DNA from: Lysobacter capsici
Lineage (GTDB): Bacteria; Pseudomonadota; Gammaproteobacteria; Xanthomonadales; Xanthomonadaceae
Length of the DNA: 64,000 nt
Assembly (NCBI RefSeq): GCF_018732085.1
Contig: NZ_CP076103.1
Span: forward strand, 682,001-746,000
Direction of reading: 5' to 3'
The notes under the pieces were generated by a model that was given only the letters and a program-made list of their open reading frames with translations, was not told the origin of the DNA and ran no database searches. Each line of letters begins with the position of its first letter. Position 1 is the first letter of the stretch. This document shows, in pieces, positions 61,201-64,000 of the stretch. A program made the translations under genes and the position numbers.

Positions 61201-64000
61201 CGCATGCGTATTGGCGCCTGAAGGGGCTCAATGTCGACCTGGTGATCTGGAACGAGGAACAAAGCGGCTATCGCCAGCAGTTGCAGGAACAGATCCTGGG
61301 GCTGGTTTCGGCCGGCCCGGAAGGCAGCGTGCTCGACCGGCCCGGCGGCATCTTCGTGCGGCCGATCCAGCAGATGTCGCAGGAAGACCGCATCCTGTTG
61401 CAGGCGGTGGCGCGGGTCATCATCAGCGACAAGCGCGGCACGCTGGCCGCGCAAGTGAGCCGGCACGTGCCGCCCGAACGCGGCGCGGCCTTGCTGTGGC
61501 CCGACGGCGCGCCGGTCGCGACCGAACCGGCGGCGCTGCCCGCGCCAACCGCGACGGACGAGTCGGGCGTGCTGCTCGGCTTGCCGCCGCCGCATGTCGA
61601 CAGTGACGACGACAGCCGCTTCGACAGCTGGCCGTTCGAACCGGTCAGCGCGTCGTTGAATTTCGACAACGGCACCGGCGCGTTCGGGGCCGACGCGCGC
61701 GAGTACGTGATCGAGCTGCGCGAAGGCGAACCCACGCCGGCGCCTTGGTCGAACGTGATGGCCAATGCGCAACTGGGCACGGTGGTCAGCGAGAGCGCGC
61801 CGGGCTATACCTGGTTCGAGAACGCGCACGAATTCCGGCTGACGCCTTGGCACAACGATCCGGTCGCCGACACCGGCGGCGAAGCCTTCTATCTGCGCGA
61901 CGAAGACACCGGCCGGGTGTGGTCGCCGATGCCGCTGCCGTGTCGCGGCCGCGGCGCGTACCGCACCCGCCACGGGTTCGGCTATAGCGTGTACGAGCAT
62001 GTCGAGGACGGCATCGCCAGCGAGTTGTGGGTGTATGTCGGGCTGGAAGACGCGGTCAAGTATTCGGTGCTCAAGCTGCGCAACCGCTCCGGCCGCGCGC
62101 GCCGGATCACCGCCACCGGTTATGTCGAATGGGTGCTCGGCGACATCCGCGCGCGTTCGCAGATGCACGTGGTCAGCGAAATCGATCCGGCCAGCGGCGC
62201 ATTGACCGCGCGCAATCCGTACAACACCGAGTTCGAAGGACGCGTCGCGTTCTTCGACACCGACAGCGACGGCTGCACCTTTACCGCCGACCGCACCGAG
62301 TTCATCGGCCGCAACGGCGACCTGGGCCATCCGGCGGCGATGCTCAACGAGCGGTTGTCCGGGCGCCTGGGCGTCGGCATGGACCCGTGCGCGGCGATCC
62401 AAGTGCCGGCGCCGCTGGCGCCGGAAGAAACCTGCGAGATCGTGTTCCGGCTCGGCGCGGCGAGCGATGCCGCGAGCGCGGCGCAGCTGATCGATCGCTG
62501 CAAGGGCGAGTCCGCGGCCTACGACGCGCTCGATGCGGTGCGCATGCACTGGACCCGCACCCTGGGCGCGATCCGGGTCGAAACGCCCGATCCCAGCGTG
62601 GACGCGCTGGTCAACGGCTGGCTGCCGTACCAGGCGCTGGCGTGTCGCTATGTCGCGCGCAGCGGCTACTACCAGTCCGGCGGCGCGTTCGGTTTCCGCG
62701 ATCAGTTGCAGGACACCATGGCGACCGTGCATGCGCGCCCGGCGCTGAGCCGCGAACATCTGCTGCTGAGCGCCGAGCACCAGTTCCCGCAGGGCGACGT
62801 GATGCACTGGTGGCATCCGCCGTTGAATCGCGGCGTGCGCACGCGCTGTTCCGACGATTTCCTGTGGCTGCCGCTGGCCGCGTGCCGCTATCTGCAGGTC
62901 ACCGGCGACATGAGCCTGCTCGACGAACAGGTCGGTTTCGTCGAAGGCCGCGCGCTCAACGCCGACGAGGAGTCGTACTACGACCGGCCGTGGACCACCG
63001 ATCGCCGGCAACCGTTCTATGACCACTGTGTGCTCGCCTTACAGCGCGGCATGGAGTTGCTCGGCGAGCGCGGCCTGCCGCTGATCGGCAGCGGCGACTG
63101 GAACGACGGCATGAACCTGGTCGGCCAGGCCGGCCGCGGCGAAAGCGTGTGGCTGGGTTTCTTCCTGTTCGACACTTTGAACCGCTTCGAGCCGATCGCG
63201 CGGGCGCGCGGCGATGCCGCGTTCGCCGATGCCTGCGTCGATGCGGCAAAACGCCTGCGCGAGAATCTGCAAAAACATGCCTGGGACGGCGAATGGTACC
63301 GGCGCGCATGGTTCGACGACGGCACCCCGCTGGGCACCCATGAAGGCGACGAATGCCGGATCGATTCGATCTCGCAGAGTTGGTCGGTGCTGTCGGGCGC
63401 GGCCGATCCGGACCGCGCGCACCAGGCGATGGATTCGCTCGACCGCCATCTGGTGCGCCGCGACGCCGGCCTGATCCAGTTGCTCGATCCGCCGTTCGAC
63501 AAGACCGTCAAAGACCCGGGCTACATCCGCGGCTACGTGCCCGGCGTGCGCGAGAACGGCGGCCAGTACACCCACGCCGCGGTGTGGGCGGCGATGGCCT
63601 TCGCCGAGTTGGGGGACGGCGCGCGCGCGTGGGAACTCGCGCGCATGATCAACCCGATCCATCACACCGCCGACGCCGCTTCGACCGCGCGCTACAAGGT
63701 CGAACCGTACGTGCTCGCCGCCGACGTCTACGGCGTGGCGCCGCATACCGGCCGCGGCGGCTGGACCTGGTACACCGGTTCGGCCGGCTGGATGTATCGC
63801 TTGCTGACCGAATCCTTGCTCGGCTTGAATCGGCGCGGCGACCGACTGGAACTGGCGCCGTGCATTCCGCCCGAATGGACGCAGTACAAGATGCACTATC
63901 GCTACCGCGAGACGCCGTACCTGATCCAGGTGCGGCAGGTCGAGCCCGGCGGCGATGAGAACGTTGCCGGCGTGAAACTCGACGGCGTCGCCCAGGACGG
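55293..64000 (+). CDS. ndvB: Cyclic beta-1,2-glucan synthase (NdvB/Cgs type), C-terminus off the window
   Basis: A giant polytopic enzyme; 2902 codons are inside the window and no stop is reached, close to the usual length of about 2830-2870 residues. It makes cyclic beta-1,2-glucan by self-priming, chain extension, length control and cyclisation. Visible parts: a helical N-terminal region with HLPKGYSRELPAL; membrane helices near 420-470 and 820-990; the GT84 transferase with YVITLDTDTRLPRDAA (Asp640, Asp642), LSHDLLEGCYAR and RRYRWIRGDWQLLPW; the glucoamylase-like block PWGISESGYN (about 1436) and QYRAFGVPGLGLKRGLG; and two GH94-type modules, the second with GSGDWNDGMNLVG (2601-2607) and WTWYTGSAGWMY. 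The ATG at 55293 is the first in frame. Several long antisense frames inside it are shadows. Confidence 0.93.
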   Translation, partial: MSYVWRILSHWLRLHRRLWRWGRIAKGRHWLAEEPLRSRLLSAEQMEQHGKALAQSHRVQAAEGSDLLLARLKDNEGVLGDASALLTQMVQDEVRITPAGEWLLDNYYLIEEQIRTARRHLPKGYSRELPALSEGPGTGMPRVYDLAMEAIAHGDGRIDAETMTRFVAAYQSITPLKLGELWAIPIMLRLALIENLRRMAVRVMRDGLDHRRAAEWSGQLNETADNNPKDVVLVVADMARSDPPMTGAFVAELARGLHGRSAALAMPISWIDQWLTDGGHSVEELVRSESQQQASDQVSISNSIGSLRFLVNMDWREFVETMSLVDHALREDPLGVYALMDFNTRDMYRHVVEKLARRSGTSETDVAAIVLELARSAGDAQGSKAHVGYYLIDDGTAQIKEALAASGRARTPVSLSRKRVPLGAYLLPIGLVAAACSYGLLWQTREVTLGLAPLLVLAALAFIAFSDLGIQLVNWLATVLIAPKPLPRLDYSKGLPAQARSLVVVPAMLTSAQAIDRLVEGLEVRFLANRDTYLHFALLTDFLDAGEQTLPGDEALVTHAAQHIERLNARYAGERGDLFFLFHRPRLWNAQERKWMGLERKRGKLAALNRLLRGGSRESFSQVTGNTDVLENVRYVITLDTDTRLPRDAAREFIATLSHPLNQARFDERRQRVTRGYGILQPSVGSGMSERRSSRYARMFGSEAGIDPYTRIVSDVYQDLFAEGSFVGKGIYDVDAFEYALADRLPDNRVLSHDLLEGCYARAGLISDVRLFEDYPSRYAADVKRRYRWIRGDWQLLPWLLPWVPRMRGGFERNPLSWLSRGKLLDNLRRSLVPAAALALLVWGWATLPQPLLWTLWLLALWLAPMLVLAGWELLRRPADMALETHLVQVGGSLARQLQRAFVTLACLPFEAFFALGAIVRTLWRMTISRRRLLQWNPSSEVERSLGDRFGAELREMWSAPVFAIAVASLLARVQPASLWIAAPWLAAWLISPALMAWLGRPPKQRRAGLSHTQVRFLGRLARRTWAFFEVHIRAEDHWLPPDNFQEHPAPVVARRTSPTNIGLSLLANLSAYDLGYVQIGAVIERTRLALATLETLPRHRGHFYNWYDTETLQPLPPRYISTVDSGNLAAHLLTLRQGLLALADEPVLSAAVFQGLADTCGVLEDNLRNARAAAKSPAQSQAAAAFRERVEAILAEPPRAVDAIERCLSELLALAQAIESSCTDVDSANDDETTSRWPRALTDACRDALQELADFLPAHAMPARPTDDEPESTLGTAAIPSLRDLLRQSDDGEVRERARRRIRELERLAHIAGQFSLMEYEFLYDRGRHLLAIGYNVDERRLDAGYYDLLASEARLTSFVAIAQGQLPQETWFSLGRLLTEIDSGATLLSWSGSMFEYLMPQLVMPSYPDTLLDQTAQHAVLAQIHYGRQRDVPWGISESGYNTVDTRMNYQYRAFGVPGLGLKRGLGQDLVIAPYASTMALMVMPEAACQNLQRLTDLGFGGEFGLYEAIDYTPARVPRGQAHAVVRSFMAHHQGMGLLALDYLLRDQPMQKRFVADAEFQATLLLLQERIPRTGVFHPHEAEASGARAAPPVTETQLRVFRNPATARPAVQLLSNGRYHGLLSSAGGGYSRLGDMAVTRWREDATRDHWGAFCYLRDVDTGEYWSATHQPTCVPVEHYEAIFSDAKAEFRGRKNRYETHLEIAISAEDDIELRRLRVSNHSRRTRTIEITTYAEVVLAPALSDELHPAFSNLFVQSQIDRDKQALLCTRRPRAHDEVPPWMFHLIAVHDADIGQISYETDRARFLGRGNTPRAPQAMRGDAALSDSVGSVLDPIVAIRTRIELAPDQTAIIDMVTGVGADRAACTALIDRYRDRRLADRVFDLAWTHSQVVRRQINASQADAQLYERLAGSMVYAHPYLRAEQSVLLQNRRGQSGLWGHSISGDFPIVLLQISEADNIELVRQMVQAHAYWRLKGLNVDLVIWNEEQSGYRQQLQEQILGLVSAGPEGSVLDRPGGIFVRPIQQMSQEDRILLQAVARVIISDKRGTLAAQVSRHVPPERGAALLWPDGAPVATEPAALPAPTATDESGVLLGLPPPHVDSDDDSRFDSWPFEPVSASLNFDNGTGAFGADAREYVIELREGEPTPAPWSNVMANAQLGTVVSESAPGYTWFENAHEFRLTPWHNDPVADTGGEAFYLRDEDTGRVWSPMPLPCRGRGAYRTRHGFGYSVYEHVEDGIASELWVYVGLEDAVKYSVLKLRNRSGRARRITATGYVEWVLGDIRARSQMHVVSEIDPASGALTARNPYNTEFEGRVAFFDTDSDGCTFTADRTEFIGRNGDLGHPAAMLNERLSGRLGVGMDPCAAIQVPAPLAPEETCEIVFRLGAASDAASAAQLIDRCKGESAAYDALDAVRMHWTRTLGAIRVETPDPSVDALVNGWLPYQALACRYVARSGYYQSGGAFGFRDQLQDTMATVHARPALSREHLLLSAEHQFPQGDVMHWWHPPLNRGVRTRCSDDFLWLPLAACRYLQVTGDMSLLDEQVGFVEGRALNADEESYYDRPWTTDRRQPFYDHCVLALQRGMELLGERGLPLIGSGDWNDGMNLVGQAGRGESVWLGFFLFDTLNRFEPIARARGDAAFADACVDAAKRLRENLQKHAWDGEWYRRAWFDDGTPLGTHEGDECRIDSISQSWSVLSGAADPDRAHQAMDSLDRHLVRRDAGLIQLLDPPFDKTVKDPGYIRGYVPGVRENGGQYTHAAVWAAMAFAELGDGARAWELARMINPIHHTADAASTARYKVEPYVLAADVYGVAPHTGRGGWTWYTGSAGWMYRLLTESLLGLNRRGDRLELAPCIPPEWTQYKMHYRYRETPYLIQVRQVEPGGDENVAGVKLDGVAQD

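Overview
The window is GC-rich throughout, densely coded and without RNA genes, CRISPR arrays or recognisable insertion sequences. Its gene content points to a soil or plant-associated gammaproteobacterium of the Xanthomonadaceae, most likely Lysobacter. The indicators are several Tat/Sec-exported hydrolases, two large TonB-dependent receptors, a FecI/FecR surface-signalling set, lanthipeptide synthetases and a cyclic-glucan synthase. The genus is an inference from gene content, not from a marker gene.

Layout. 1-7310: a truncated FAD monooxygenase, a Tat-exported GH99-like hydrolase with a fascin-like trefoil, a VOC protein, a membrane protein, an exported agmatine/peptidyl-arginine deiminase and an OmpR/EnvZ-type two-component pair. 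7775-10081: an exported serine protease carrying a von Willebrand D domain. 10347-14852: a tight four-gene operon (DUF3348, DUF802, MotB/OmpA-like protein, DUF2894) that looks like an ion-driven stator with a long coiled-coil tail, built on the same plan as the ZorAB motor of the Zorya defence system. 14997-19444: an exported EreA/ChaN-like protein, a LytS/LytTR two-component pair and a chromate transporter. 20048-23369: lanthipeptide locus 1 (precursor plus LanM). 23461-31300: an esterase, then MaoC, AraC, TonB receptor, alpha/beta hydrolase and AMP-ligase genes that look like one uptake-and-activation pathway. 31623-34364: a small acidic protein and a ParB-like/SulP gene pair. 34409-39820: an M13 peptidase under a BlaI/CopY-type operator, followed by lanthipeptide locus 2 on the minus strand. 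40260-50404: a minus-strand block with a small secreted protein, two tandem paralogous anchored proteins, two secreted proteins (one PraB-like), and a TonB receptor with its FecR and ECF sigma factor. 50603-55128: TetR, cold-shock/DUF1294, a membrane-protein/XRE pair with a very clear promoter-operator, a small conserved protein and a fasciclin protein. 55293-64000: a giant cyclic beta-1,2-glucan synthase (NdvB type) that runs off the right edge.

Two points stand out. First, the two lanthipeptide loci are separate and 13 kb apart, but their precursors share an unusual leader signature (an early Trp and an NPAG-x-L-(F/Y)-I-x-G block) and both end in CC; neither locus has a LanT exporter/protease. 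Second, the DUF802/OmpA operon has the hallmarks of a two-component proton- or sodium-driven motor with two uncharacterised soluble partners and a 29-residue tandem repeat in its tail.

Many long open frames antisense to or out of frame with these genes are high-GC shadows and are not annotated. Start codons were chosen from Shine-Dalgarno sequences, signal peptides and gene overlaps; family names come from recognising motifs by eye, with no database search.
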